DNA of 64,000 nt, taken from contig JADLZK010010865.1 in assembly GCA_015847255.1 (NCBI GenBank), positions 1 through 64,000 on the forward strand, written 5' to 3'. A program made the position numbers and the translations under genes. This document shows positions 47,966-59,804 of the stretch, piece by piece (within the stretch, counting starts at the first letter, position 1; every line of letters begins with the position of its first letter). The notes beneath the pieces were generated by a model. It had not been told where the DNA came from. It saw only the letters and a list, made by a program, of their open reading frames with translations, and made no database searches. The stretch is from Hyparrhenia diplandra (taxonomy: Eukaryota; Streptophyta; Magnoliopsida; Poales; Poaceae).

Positions 47966-48251
47966 CCCCTGTTTGGATCACCTTAGATTCTAAAATCTTG
48001 AAGAAAAAAATCCATGTATCCTCCAAACATGTCCTAGATTTTAGAATCTGAAAGATTGGATTCTAAAAATCTAGAATCTAGACATAAGCTGATTCTAGTA
48101 GATTTTGAGTGCTAGCAAGTGTAAAAAAAGATGAAATCAGCTATTAGAATCTAGGATCCAAACATGAAAGTTAGATTTTATTTAGAATCTAGATTTTGGA
48201 AATCCATTCAGAATCTAGATTTTCAAAATCTAGAATCTAAACCAAACGGGC
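47966..48251. mobile_element. Tourist/PIF-like MITE (about 285 bp)
   Basis: Left end GGCCCCTGTTTGGATC, right end AAACCAAACGGGCC; TTTA on both sides fits a TTA target. The interior is built of repeated ATTCTAGATTTT / AAAATCTAGAAT words. A half copy of the same family lies at 51820-51921. Confidence 0.75.
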
Positions 48252-48349
48252 CTTTAGATTGAAGAGGCCCTCCATAGGATCCTCTGCGGCCATGGCATAG
48301 TGGAGCGCAAATGTCGTCTCAAGCAACTCCCGTGGAAAAAGTTCTCCAT
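48252..48349 (-). pseudogene. F-box gene copy 4, 5' fragment
   Basis: Start at 48347-48349 (MENF), then in shifted frames PRELLETTFAL and MAAEDPMEGLFNL, a divergent version closest to copy 2. Everything after about 95 bp is missing; the MITE lies at the breakpoint. Confidence 0.55.
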
Positions 48350-48429
48350 GGCTCGAGGCGCAGCGGCACGGCTTTCCTCGAGGCTCTGAGCGCGCGCCGT
48401 GGGTCGGGGAAATAATGTGGGTGCCCATC

Positions 48430-49690
48430 CGATGTAGACCAGTTGTACTCGTACTCCTACTGGTGTACGAAGTACTCCACCTTACATGTGGGGCCTGTGC
48501 TGTCGGGCGCAGAGGTCGAGTGACGACATGACCTCCATATAGGAGTGTAGTAGTACTAGTAAAGTACTATCCCATGACACGTGCTGATCATATCCACACA
48601 CCTTGCTGCCAAGAGGGCACACATCTGCCATCGTTCGCGAGTGTCATCAGCACTGATGCCGGTCTCGATCGGCGAGGCACCGATTGACGGGCCAGTCGAG
48701 GACCGGACGGATAGAGCAATAATTAAAAAATCAATTTTATAAAATATATGGAATTTGACCTTGGACCAATAATAAAATTTATAGAGATTCAATTTTTGGC
48801 GACTTTCATGTCCCATTAAGATTCACTTTAAAAAATCTAACTTTTTTCTTGCGGTGTGTACATGCCGCACACAAGCTTACTAAAAAAACTAAGTCACTCC
48901 TTGAAGCCGTTAAGAAAATCTCAAAGGCCCGTCCATAAAGTGCAAAGGAGGGAGTGCAATTCCTTTAGTACCACATTGCTAGTTGAAGGTGGAGTGAACC
49001 CACCTAAATATGGAAGTGTGAAATCTCTTGTTAGAAAAATTATTAAGGAGAGGAGGTCGACATGGCATTCCTTTTTATGAAGGATCACATGACTCTGTGC
49101 TTCTTTATAAAAAGTAGTGTCATGTGAGACCTCCTCTCTCCTACATAATTTTTTTTATTTTAATTTAATTTATATAGATTTAATTTTTTTTTTGCATCAA
49201 CTTTCATATTGTAAGTTTCTTTTTGCCATATGGTGGTAGAGTACCTTTCATTAATCTCTCGCTTCTCTTTTATTCCTTTAAGCCATTAAGAAAAAAAAAA
49301 AAAGAAACACCTTTTTATGAAGGATCAAATGACACTATAGTTTTCATACAAAGCGATTGCCAAAAATTACATATACTGAGGACAAAGATTTTGTCCCAAA
49401 TAGGATAATGTTACAATTGGGACTAACTCCTCTTGTCCGGGGTCAACAATGGTCGGGACTAAAGCTCCTGGATCGAAAGTACATTTCTCCACTAGTGAAG
49501 TATATCACAACTTATATAACACATCTCGTTTTTTCATCATCATGCACCTAGGTAGGTACCCGGTATCGGACATCAACCATCATGTACGCGCAAAAAGCTA
49601 TCAAAATAAGTTTGTTTGATCGAGATCAACCATCTAGAGATCAAGGTAGCTATACACCTGCATAAGATCGATCAATCAGATTAAACACGC
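48430..49690. other. no gene; repeat fragments
   Basis: Contains a fragment of the array's 3' flank at 48580-48710 (GGGCACACATCTGCCATCG, TCGGCGAGGCACCGATTG), a near-duplicated TTTTTATGAAGGATCA block at 49074 and 49313, an inverted TCACATGAC/GTCATGTGA pair at 49085-49135, and a GGGACTAAAGCTCC word near 49455 common in grass DNA transposons. Confidence 0.5.
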
Positions 49691-50060
49691 AAATCAAAAT
49701 GCCCGGAATGCGGGACCGATGAACCTCTACGGCACCGTCGCGGATCCTACACTCTTATTTGTAGAACCTATACGAGATGTACATATTAAGAAGTTATACA
49801 ACTTTTATGTGCATGACTTCATCTGCTGAAATCATTAGATGCTCCAAAAATTTTGTCGAAGTTTGTATTTTTGAAATTAAAATTTCAAACGTTTTAAAAA
49901 AACAGGACAAAAATAATAGCAATAAGAATACAATTTCTTGATACAAACATTATTTCAAAAAAAAAAATAGAAAGAAAAACTATCACGTTTGGAGTTACTA
50001 CTATGAGGGAGAAGGACTAGTCACGGGTTTTGGCCACAGTTAAAAGAAAAATAAAAATCG
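49690..50060 (-). other. F-box 3' end joined directly to a 5' flank module
   Basis: CCGATGAACCTCTACGGCAC and GCGGATCCTACACTC (49718-49752) mark the end of a gene copy, as at 55070-55110. It is followed at once by module sequence (GTACATATTAAGAAGTTATA, 49778 on). The gene body between is gone, so a deletion is inferred. Confidence 0.55.
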
Positions 50061-50065
50061 AGTTC

Positions 50066-50110
50066 TTGCCCGAAGGCCTCTACAAGCATGTCTCGCGGAA
50101 GGTTGTCCAT
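50066..50110 (-). pseudogene. F-box start fragment
   Basis: Minus-strand start at 50108-50110: MDNLPRDMLVEAF, then flank module. Only the first 15 or so codons of a family member remain. Confidence 0.55.
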
Positions 50111-50639
50111 GGCATGGGGTCAACATCCCGTTTCGGTTGGGGCAGCGATAATGCGGGTGAGTTAAACCGGGCGGGCGGTGCACTCGAGGCGCGGTGGCAA
50201 CTTGACCGTTGCGGCGAAAAATTTAGGCCCTCCTATTCCCGTGACACGCCCGATCATATCCACACCCTTGCATGCGAATCCTTTGTGTATCCTACACATA
50301 GACCACCTCGTCAGAGAATAGGGCCCACGTCGCCACCGTCGTTCCGTCCAATCCTTTGGTGCAGGCAGCGCGGTGTGTGTCGCTTATTTGGACCCGCAGT
50401 TTTTTTTTTTTTTTTTTTGTTGACAACCACCTTCACCCATTGGAAGGCGAGAACGAAAAGGCGATGCCTTTTTTCCAAAGACGATGCATTAAGTATATTT
50501 TTTCCCAGCTCTGTTCACTAATCATTTCAAGCGCAATAAAAAATCCAAACAAGACAAATTTGGAAAAAAATATAACACAATGCATACTCGGGATCTTTCC
50601 AACATCATCCATACATATGGTCGATCAAATTAAAAAGAC

Positions 50640-51387
50640 CACTTTTTACTATTAACGACGAATAACCTCTCGAGGCGCTTGCGGATCCAACACTCCTCAT
50701 TGCTGGAGAACTTGTACGACGGTTGGAATTCCGTCCATGCGCCAAATGCTACCGCACCAGTCTTGCCCCTGCGGCAATGCCCGTCATGGCGAGGCTCCGG
50801 TGGGGCGGGATCACGGTATTCGGATGCCACACATTAATCAAGTCGCGGCGCCAAGCAACCCCACACATTTTGGCAGATTTTAACGTAATGGAAGTAGTCG
50901 AAGGTCGTGTACATCCTCGCCGTCTCCGGGTCCTCGCCTTCGATCTCCGCATCAACCGCCGCGGGCATGGTCGTCGGCGGCGACGGTGTTACCCCCAGCC
51001 AGAGCACAAGAGCAAGGACATACTTGGCGGCCTTATGCTCGGCGCAGCGGGCGCTGCGGCAAGATCGCGAGAGGCGGCGTGACGGTGTCACGGTCTTCAA
51101 TGAAGACGGCGCCTGGCCGGCTCGAAGCACGCCTCTGGGTTGCCGGCGGCCGCGAGCCGTTGATCGAACTCATGCGATACTCGCGCGGTAGTGGAAAAGC
51201 TTCGGCCAGCCCCCCGCCGGTATAGCGGCGGTCCGGTGGGATGCTCCATCCCACCGAGGGGATCGCCGCCGCGCCGCTTTCATCTGCGGCGCCCTGCGGA
51301 TTGCGGAGTTCCTCTATAGGATCCGCTGAATCCTTGGCGACCACGAAGTGCGATACGTGCAAGCATGTCACGCGGAAGGTTTGCCAT
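50640..51387 (-). pseudogene. F-box gene copy 5, nearly full length but frameshifted
   Basis: Starts MANLPRDMLARIALR at 51385-51387; an extra base then moves VAKDSADPIEELRNPQGA into another frame. Further pieces in order: WSIPPDRR, GLAEAFPLPREYRMS, DRDTVTPPLAILP, HKAAKYVLALVLW, DAEIEGEDPETAR, FDYFHYVKICQNVWGCLAPR, NVWHPNTVIPPHR, GMTGIAAGARLVR-like, and C-terminal FSSNEECWIRKRLERLF. The length of about 745 bp fits a 250-residue intronless gene. Best guide to the domain order of the family in this window. Confidence 0.7.
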
Positions 51388-51779
51388 GGCGAGACGCGGC
51401 GTGGCGGGGTTTTTTCTGGAAGCTCGCGCGATCTAGGTGGTTTTGTGCGGCGAAGAGAGGTGACGAAACAGGCAGGTTGGCGAAGAGAGGTGAGCAGCAA
51501 ATGCGGGTGTAGTTGGCGAAGAGAGGTGAGCAGCAAATGCCGGTGCAGGGAGATGTAGGATTTTATGAGTGGGGCGGCCGGCGCAGTTGGCGAAGAGATG
51601 TGAACAGTAATAATGTGGGCGCATAGCCCGGTGCGCTCCGGCGGGGAGGTCGGCGACGGACACACAACCCGGTGGAACGACCGAAGGAAATAAAAGCGCC
51701 ATTGCAAGAATCCAAAATCAAGAGAAGAGCGACTTCTAGGCGATTCTCGGGTGACAATTTACCATTTTGCGCCTCATAA

Positions 51780-51921
51780 AGTGCAAAGGGCATAATGGAG
51801 TGCGGAAAAAAAATAGGTGAAATCGGATGCTAGAATCCCATGATCCAAACAACAAATTGGATTTTGAAAAACCAACTAGAATCCAGATTTTTAAAATCTA
51901 GAATCGATCCAAACGGGGCCT
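51780..51921. mobile_element. half of a Tourist/PIF-like MITE
   Basis: TAAAATCTAGAATCGATCCAAACGGGGCC at the right end matches the MITE at 47966-48251 reversed or forward; the other terminus is not found. Confidence 0.55.
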
Positions 51922-52159
51922 AAATCTAGTAGCACCTCGGCACAGGTGCCAAGGGAGAGAGTTCGCGGCGGCCATTGCTGCGTGGTCCCATGCGGCGGGA
52001 ATCGCAGACATGAATATAACACGAAGAACGAATTACCACATATATACAGCAACATGGTGTACACAATAAAGTCAAAGTAGGGGAGCCCCCCTCCTGTTAT
52101 CTTCAAAAAAAAACATATACACAATAACACGTATTGATTCATGCAAGACCACTACCTAC

Positions 52160-52913
52160 TCATACCCACTGTGCACCAAGGAAGAACCTACGGCTTTCGG
52201 CGCGGATCCTACACTCCTTGCTGCGGAGCAGCAGTTATACGGCTCCCATACTCCCGGCGCCCGACCATCCATGAAGCCACACCTATCTCGACTCCGCACC
52301 GATGCCCGTCCCGGGCGAGGCGCGGTTGGGCGTGAGTAGGAAGAAGTTTCCTCTCTACGCACGGGGCATCACCAAGTCATCGCAACACTCCCATTACCCG
52401 GGTCCGTGGAGCTTTGCACGGTTCGCAGTATCCAGTGGTGCAGCCATCGCCGCCGCCAGTCGCCCTTCGATCTCCATAAAAACCGCCCGCACGGCCGTGG
52501 CGGCAAAGACCGTGTTATCCCTATAGAGCACGAGCAAGGACATACTTGGCGGCCTTTATGCTCGACGCTGGCGCGCGCTGCAAAGATCTCGGCGGCGGTG
52601 CGACGGTGCAACGGTGAATCGATGACGATCGCGATACAAGCGGCTTTGAAGCACGCCTCGGGTTGCCAACGGCGGCGAAGCTCGGCGATAAGACTCTCCC
52701 GATACTCGTGCGAGTAGTGGAAGGTCTTCCAGCCCCCACGCCGGTACAACACCTTGTCCAAGGCGATGCTCCGTCCCACTAGGGGGGTCGCCGCACGCCG
52801 CTCTCATTCGTGAATAGCCGCCCGTAATGTGGAGGGCCTCTATGGGATCCGCTAAGACCTTGGCGACGCCAATCGCATCTCTCGCAAGCATGTCAACCGG
52901 GGAGGTTTTCCAT
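52160..52913 (-). pseudogene. F-box gene copy 6, nearly full length
   Basis: Start at 52911-52913; MENLP is followed by an extra base and an early stop (TGA at codon 7). The correct frame then resumes with ARDAIGVAKVLADPIEALH, where a one-base gain shared with other copies is cancelled by a one-base loss. The middle shows SHEYRESLIAELRRR-type sequence, PEACFKAA and EHKGRQVCPC in several frames; the C-terminus has a CRIR-like segment near 52200. Broken but complete in outline. Confidence 0.65.
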
Positions 52914-53149
52914 GGCCCGAGACGCCGGGGCGCAGCCGCGGAAGCTCGAGCGCTCTCTAGGATGGTTTTGCGGCGAAGAGAGGTGAGCACCGAAAGCGGT
53001 GGCGGAATGATGCGGTCGCGTAGCCCAATGGCACTACGGTGGGGAGGTCGGCGGCGAACATATATACCACCTGCGGAAAGCGAAGCGTCGAAGGAAATGG
53101 GCAGACGCCCTTTCAACCATAGTAGTATGCCCTATCCCAGTGCACGTCT

Positions 53150-54330
53150 GTAGGAATAAATGTTTTCAAACTTACATCTCAAATCAAAAGGTTGTAAACT
53201 GTACAAAGTTTCATGGATATCTGAGAACTACAATCGTTATATTGGTGGTTTGTCTAACCGAGGTCACTTAAAACATTTAAATATCAATTTTCAATCTTTT
53301 TTGAAATTGAGACGTAATTTTCCTTTACAAGATAATGTCAAATAAAAAACTTTTAAGCTAGACAGTTTCATAACTTATCAAGATCGACAATTCTTATTTA
53401 TACCCGAGCAAAACTAGCTCGGCTTTCGGGGCCCGGCTAGAGCCCGACGTGTTTTGGCACGCCCATGAACCTTATTGGACGGGGCCACGGACAAAGTTCT
53501 TGAAGCCCCAGAAATTTTTTTTTTGGCCCGACCGCACCGAAATATTACATTTTTAGCTTTTTTTTTTGAGAATTACACAAGCATAACGGACGCTCACAAC
53601 ACGCATGCACACTCACCCCTATGAACACACGCACGCAAACCCTACCCCTATGAGCACCTCCGAAGGACTGGGGCACCGGGATCAGACGGAGATTCTCAAA
53701 GTCACCATAGGCGCCCTCGTCGTCGACCGGAACGCCGCTACCACTTAATGCATAACGCCGACTATTTTGTAGTGGAAAATGCGCTGGTAGCCCGCCCGAG
53801 CCCGCCCGAGCCCGGCTCGGAAAATCTAGGCCTGACTTCCCCGGTGGGACGTCATTGGCAGGATTTTTTGGTCCGAAATAACGGTTTTTTTCGGCCCAAG
53901 ACGTAAACGCCCGGCCCGACATAGTGCTAGTGACATTGTTCACAAATCTTCGAAATCTCTCTCGTTGTTTCATCAACTCTATGAGAGACATGTGTAAATC
54001 TTGTGATGAACAAAGTTATTGCGGACGCCGTCGGATGAAGAAATGACCAATATAAAAGATGTACATATTAAGAAGTTATACAATTTTTATGTTCATGAAT
54101 TCTTTCTATTGAAATCATTAGATGCTCCAAAAATGTTGTTTGAAATTGTAATTTTTGAAATTCAAAATTCAAATGTTATCAATAAAACATGACAAAAGTA
54201 ATAGCAATAAGAAGGTTTATACAACATTATTTTACAAAATTTTAGACGAAAAACCATCACATTTGGAGTTATTATGTGGGAGAAAGACTAGTCACAAGTT
54301 TTTCGCCCGCAGTTAAAAAGAAAAATTAGA
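53150..54330 (-). promoter_or_regulatory. conserved 5' flank module with a composite insert
   Basis: Matches 35800-36560 over its length (GTTGTAAACTGTACAAAGTT..., ACATTTAAATATCAATTTTC, AAATGTTGTTTGAAATTGT). An insertion at 53400-53927 splits CAATTCTTATTT from CCGACATAGTGC, which are adjacent or nearly so at 36070-36100. Confidence 0.65.
53400..53927 (-). mobile_element. retroposon-like insert, about 525 bp
   Basis: Minus strand: GC-rich GGGCCGGGCGTTTACGTC head, GCCCGAGCCCGCCC repeats, then a GTAGCGGCGTTCC... body and CATAGGGGTGAGTGTGCATG segment, ending in poly-A after AATTCTC (53562-53570 as T run on plus). The CATAGGGGTGAGTGT tail is a dispersed grass sequence I know from the 3' ends of retroposons. 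More than one element may be present. Confidence 0.5.
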
Positions 54331-54560
54331 GTTCCGGCAAAGTCGGCTTTTGCGCGAGGCGGTGCCGCTGCCTTCCACGAACACGGCGGAGACATGCACG
54401 CTGCTGGCACGCCCGGGGGTTGCCGGCCTCGAGCTTGGCGATGAGACTCGCGGGTAGTACGGCGGCCCCGACCATAGCCATACCGCCGACATCGACCCCC
54501 GCCCGGTCAAAGACCCGGTCTAGTGGAATGCTCCGTTCAAAGATGGCGCCGCGACACGTT
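54316..54560 (-). pseudogene. F-box gene copy 7, central fragment
   Basis: Minus strand IFERSIPLDRVFDRAGVDVG and LIAKLEAGNPRAC match the centre of the family (RSIPLDRVLYR, LIAKL..GNPEAC). Start and C-terminus are lacking. Fused on the right to unrelated GC-rich DNA (54560-54780). Confidence 0.6.
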
Positions 54561-55039
54561 TCGTGTCCGTACGATGGCTTTGTATATTGACCGTCGGCAC
54601 GGCGACGACGAGCACGGAGGTGCGGTGGCGCTCTGGCGGCGACGACGAGCACTTTGTCTGCGGCGGGTTGCCGCCGAGCACGGCCGGGCGATGGCGCGGA
54701 CGGCGGAGAGGGCGGGCGGGCACGCATCCGCACGGCGGCGCCGTCCGCTGCGCGCGCTCTCTCTACGCGTGGAAAGTTTCATGAGGTCCGCTCATGGAAA
54801 GATTCCTCTAGAAAAATTCATGAGGTACATTCATGATTCTTTGTTCTCCCGCGAGGAAAAATTGAATTCCATGAGGTATGAGCTCATGGATTTTTTTTTC
54901 CTCTGTTTCACCCGAAACCAAAGAGCAAGAACCTTTCTGTAAAATTCCTTTGGCCCTAAGTTTGTTCGAAAGTTTTTCAGCCATTTAGATCGAGGTAGCT
55001 ATACATAATATATACTCAGTAAAATCGATGGATCGATTG

Positions 55040-55786
55040 AACACGCGCTCAAAATGCCCGAGAATAGAGGACCGATGAACGACGACACTCGTTGTGGATC
55101 CTACACTCCCTCATTTGTAGAAAACGCTCCACGACTCGATTCCGTGCATCCGACTTCATGCCCGCACCATTACGGCTCTACGCGACCGATGCCCATCATG
55201 GCGAGGCACCATTTGGGCTATAAGGCGGGTTGTAGGCAACTCTTGTATCAAATGCGCCGCCAAGTAGAACAGCCTAAAATCCCATGACCGCCGACGGGGC
55301 CGAGTACAATTGATGTTCTTCCACGCCCCGGCCATCGCAGGGTGGTCGCCGCCGATCTCCCCGCAACACCCGCCGGGCATAGTCGCCGCCCGCGGCGCCG
55401 TGTTTGCCTGAGAGCACAAGAGCAAGAGCATACTTGGCGGTTTCATGCCCCGACACGGCGGTGTCGCTGCGGCATCTCGAGCCGCGGCGTGGCCGGTGCG
55501 GCGGCTGACGGCGGCCGGCATACATGCGGCCCCCGGCACGCTCCGGGTTGCCGACGGCGGCGAGCAGTGACAAGACTCTTGTGATACTCAGCGATACCAA
55601 CCGTGCCGGCGGGTGCGGAAACATCCGATCACCGGGATGCTCCGAATCCCACGGGGGTCGCCGCATGCCGCTTTCATATCCTGAACAGTGGCCCGCGGAT
55701 TGTGGAGGTCCTCCAAGGGATCCGGCGAGACCTTGGCGACACGAATCGCAATCTCTCGCAAGCATGTCATGCGGAAGGTTTTCCAT
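55040..55786 (-). pseudogene. F-box gene copy 8, nearly full length
   Basis: Start at 55784-55786 gives MENLPHDMLAR, then the same one-base gain as copy 3 moves EIAIRVAKVSPDPLEDLHNP into the next frame. Later pieces: VQDMKAACGDPR, SITRVLSLLAAVGNPERAG, GHETAKYALALVLSGKHGAA, DYARRVLRGD, RHDGHRS, and an ECRIHNE end at about 55090. Length and order equal copy 5. Confidence 0.65.
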
Positions 55787-56029
55787 GGCGCGAGGCGGCG
55801 GCGGCTGGGGCTTTTTCGGTGGAAGCTCGGCGCGCGAAGAGTGGTCGTATCACCCGGCGGGGGGAGGTGAACAATACCGGGCGCTCGGTTGGTGAGCAGC
55901 AAATGCGGGTGCGCGTCTTTGCGTAGCGAACGGCGACATGGGTGCACTCCGGCGGAGGTGTCGAGCCACGGACATGAACCGCGGAATAGGTTCAAGGAAA
56001 TGGGCGCACGGCAAGTACTATCCCAATGC

Positions 56030-56760
56030 GGCGTCTATACGATAAATGTTTTCAAACTGTTTGATTTTCCTTGACAAGATGACTCAAATTAAAATGTTAT
56101 AAACTACAAAGTTTCATGGATATTTGAGAACTACAATCGTTATGTTGGGGGCTTGTCTATCGAAGTCACTAAAAACATTTAAATTTCAATTTACATTTTT
56201 TTCTTGAATTTTTTTTTTATAACCATTTTTTTTCTTGAGATTGATCGAGACACTAAGAGTTTCATAACTTAGCAAGATCTACAATTCTAGTTGTTTCCCC
56301 ATCCGACAAAGTGCAAGTGACATTGTTCACGAATCTTAGAAATCTCTCTCCTACTTTCATAAACTCTATGACGGTGTAAATCTTGTGGATAGTGCTACCG
56401 CAACATCATCATATGAAGAAATGACAACTTTTATGTTCATGACTTCTCCTGCTGAAATCATTTTAGATGCTCGAAAAATGTTGTTTGAAGTTGTAATTTT
56501 TGAAATTCAAACTTCAAATGTTGTCGATGAAACATGACAAGAGTAATAGAAGTAAGAAAACAATCTCTTGATAGAGCATGATTTTACAAAATTTTAGAAA
56601 TAAAAACCATCACACTTGGAGTTACTATGGGGGAGAGAAAGACTAGCTAGTCACAAGTTTTGACCAGATTAAAAAGAAAAATTAGGGTTCTTGATCCCTA
56701 AAGGTCTCCGACATGGCGGCACACAGGCAAGATGCGGATGTCGTCTCTCTCTAGCGACCA
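56030..56760 (-). promoter_or_regulatory. conserved 5' flank module (right-most)
   Basis: ATAAATGTTTTCAAACT, TACAATCGTTATGTTGGGGG, GCAAGATCTACAATTCTAG, AATGTTGTCGATGAAACATG, CATCACACTTGGAGTTACT. It ends with GGTCTCCGACATGGCGGCAC, as at 32590-32610, then the array stops. Confidence 0.6.
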
Positions 56761-57536
56761 TCACCGTGTCATCGGCAATGATATCTTACCGGCGACTTTT
56801 TCGTTAACGTGTCAAAAAATTTAATAAATATTACTATTCGTCTTATTTTCACTACTATAATTAATCCGACGCCTCGCGACAAGGAACCGAAGTGTTCACG
56901 TCCGGCCGGCTCCGCCTCTGCTCTGGGTAGCGCATCCCCTCGTAAAAGTATTGTTGGAAAAGGTTTTGGTCAAAACTTTTTTGGGAATATAAAAACTTCG
57001 TCGTTGGTCCATCCTTGGTGCGGGCCGCGCATGTCATACGCACCGCACTACGACTCCTTTTTTCCAACACGGGTCTATAGAATCGTAATCATGACATACC
57101 TCAACACCGTGTATACGATGTAGGTGTACCGTACATCGGGGGTCACGTATGGAGTCATTTCGCATGCCCTGTTCGATCGATCGAGAGAGAATGAGGTGAG
57201 TGTTCGATGCCAAATTTGTTTCAACACAAGGCCAAAATTTGGCTCTTTAGAACAAATCAAGCTGAATTTTGAGCCACAATGCACAAACTAGCAATACAGG
57301 TTCAATACGCATTCTTGGAGAGCCGGAGCATTCCAAATTTGAACAACTTTTTGATAATATAACAACATTACGGATAACGAGGTTGTTTTGCTAGCGCCTG
57401 ATTTTGGCCGATTTAACAAAGTATTCCATGAGACATAACAAATTTTGAAACAAGATGAAGCAAGAGCAAGCGAATATTGTCAAAGAGAGGAAGCAAGACC
57501 TAAACTACAAAGACATATATGGGCGTCCCTCGGGTC
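56761..57536. other. no gene seen
   Basis: Mixed DNA with a palindromic CGATCGATCGA at about 57174-57184; no supported frame. Confidence 0.5.
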
Positions 57537-57692
57537 CGGACTTCGAGTAGGGGCGACAACCCTCCAGAGCTTCGGCGGGATTATAATCTCCGGTAGCGGA
57601 TCTTAAGCGCTAGCCATGCCCATGACTAGGGCTCGAGACCTACACGGGAGATTATAGTCCTACGGCCGTGAGCCCCACTCGTCGAAGTCCAC
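57537..57692. repeat. imperfect inverted repeat of about 50 bp arms
   Basis: GGACTTCGAGTAGGGGC near 57537 faces GCCCCACTCGTCGAAGTCC near 57673, and GGGATTATAATCTCC near 57579 faces GGGAGATTATAGTCC near 57645. Loop about 55 nt. Confidence 0.7.
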
Positions 57693-57878
57693 TCAAAGAG
57701 TCTCTCTGCAAGTTCTAGAGAAACAAGCAAAACTTGAGTTTTGAGTTTTTAGGGCTCTCAAACACTTGGGTCAGGGATAAACACCAATCTCCAACGCCTA
57801 GTAATCTATCTCTGCCCTGGAGTTGTGGTGTCAATCAGAGGAGAACAAATAAACACCAATCTGCAATGGCTAGTAATT

Positions 57879-59206
57879 GTTGACGGTCACGAACGACATA
57901 TTTTTCCCGTCAACTTACTACCATAAAGGGAGTAAAAATATACCTTTTCATACTCATATACATTTATCACTAATAAAATTCCACTTGTAGTGTCTAGTAT
58001 TTTATTTTGCAGATTTATAATAAATACAGGTGGAAATACGACCAAAGTACGCCATCCGTGGAAGCGCATTATTGCAAAACACAAGCCCAGGAGCAAATCG
58101 ACCCAAAACATCAAAATTGGGCCGAGCCAAGCTCGGCCCACAACTTTTCAAGACGAAGGAAGTCCACCCACCGAGGCCCGGGCCAGGCCGAGCCCAGGGG
58201 GAAGTCTTGGCGCACCACTGGTGCGGCCGCACCTCCCCGAGGCGGTTTCGCCCGGCCTCGGGGAGGCGGTTCATGCACCCGCCAAATGGGGATTACCGAC
58301 GTGGGATGGTCGGTTTGCTCGATTAGGAAGGTTTACCAGGTCGGTTTTGGTGTAAATTAGCACTTAGGCCCCTCCTCCAAGTGTATAAGTAGTCCCCTCT
58401 CTTCCTCTCTCAACACACACCACTTGGAGTCCAAAGAAACGAGCAATCTTCCTCTCTCTACCACCTCTACCTCTCTCTCTTCTACTTCTTCTTCTTCTTA
58501 GTTCTTGGTTAGCACTTGGAGTAGAAGAGCTACAAGGAGGGCTTGTCTCCTAGAAGAAAGTGCCTTGGTAATACATCTTCTCTATGGAGCATTATTCTAT
58601 TTGCAAGTCTTATATCTATGTTCTTGGCCTAACTTATGAACTAGAGTATAGTCTTGTTCATGTTCTTGTGTTGGTATATGAACTAGCATATAGTTTACAT
58701 ATCATAATCTTGACATGTTCATATCGGTTCTTCATCGATCATCATATGCCTAACATGATTAGAGGTGGGATATCGGTTCGTTGTTCCTTCGGGTTTGCTC
58801 TTGTTCTAGTCCGTCCATTCGACGAGTGGGGATCCTGGGGGGGACAAGAGTAGTGCTCGATATGTGGGCATGGTGCGGGTATTACGACACCTACGAATAT
58901 GAGAGCATGCCACGGTTGAGGGGGTAGGCGTTTGGGTCGTGACAAGCCATGACCGTCCCTTGAAATCCCCCATGTTCGTATGTCTTTGTAGGGAGTTCGT
59001 AAATGCCTTGGTGGGAAGCAGACTTCTGGTGGGGTCTCCCCGGTATCCTAGACCTAACCATGATTAAATCAGGTTGCATATGATCCTAACTATTCATTTC
59101 TATGGCCATGACTAGATACATTAGAATTACTCCATTAGGTTATTCATTTATTCTTTATCTATTTTTCTTTATCCTTTTCTTTGGTGGATTCTTAAGTGTG
59201 CCCTTG
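57879..59206 (+). mobile_element. truncated LTR, same family as 1355-3048
   Basis: Starts TGTTGACGGTCACGAACGAC and follows the reverse complement of 3048-1730 closely (TTAGCACTTAGGCCC, TGTATAAGTAG, TATGAACTAGAGTATAGT, ATTCATTTATTCTTTATCT). It stops after TTCTTAAGTGTG, about 360 bp short of the LTR end, where a small MITE begins. No primer site or gag follows. Confidence 0.85.
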
Positions 59207-59210
59207 AGAG

Positions 59211-59299
59211 CCTGTTTCGCTTGTTTAATAGTATCCTGTGAGAGAATAAGCTGAAACAAGATGAAGCAAAATTGCAAGAACAAGTTTAACAGGCTCTCG
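59211..59299. mobile_element. very short MITE (about 89 bp)
   Basis: GAGAGCCTGTTTCGCTTGTTT at the left is inverted as ACAAGTTTAACAGGCTCTC at the right. It lies exactly at the broken end of the LTR. Confidence 0.7.
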
Positions 59300-59804
59300 T
59301 CTACTCCTCATAGGCTGTCTATTGAGAATTGAATCGTATAATCAGTATCTCGAGATGGATGTATTGAGTTGTACATACCGAACTTGACACTGGCTACTAC
59401 ATTAATGTTGTTACCTTTGTGTTTTTGTTTTAGGAGGCGCAACTACTTACGCTTATTTTCTTTATAGATGAATATACATGCTCAAGAACAATGATTTGCT
59501 CCTATTAAATGAAATGTTACTAAAGCTGCAGTTTGTCTATACTATTCTATTCTGAACTACATTTAATTTATTTTGTGTTCGTGACTCGTGGGTTCTTGTA
59601 GTCCTAATAGACCGCCTATTGCAGAATTGAACTGTATAATATTAGCCTCACATGGATACTTCCGTTGATTTCCATCCAACGGTGGCATCAACGCAGCCAT
59701 CCCGGTGTCGCCTGAATTTTTCGATTCGCCACGAAGTGAGGAAAGGTGATAACTCTGGCCGCTTATTTTCTTCATAGATGAATACACAAGCTCGAGAACA
59801 CTAA

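Noticed and set aside
54523..54942. 139-codon plus-strand GC-rich frame
   Set aside because: Opposite F-box copy 7 and fused GC-rich DNA; Arg/Ala-rich, no motif.
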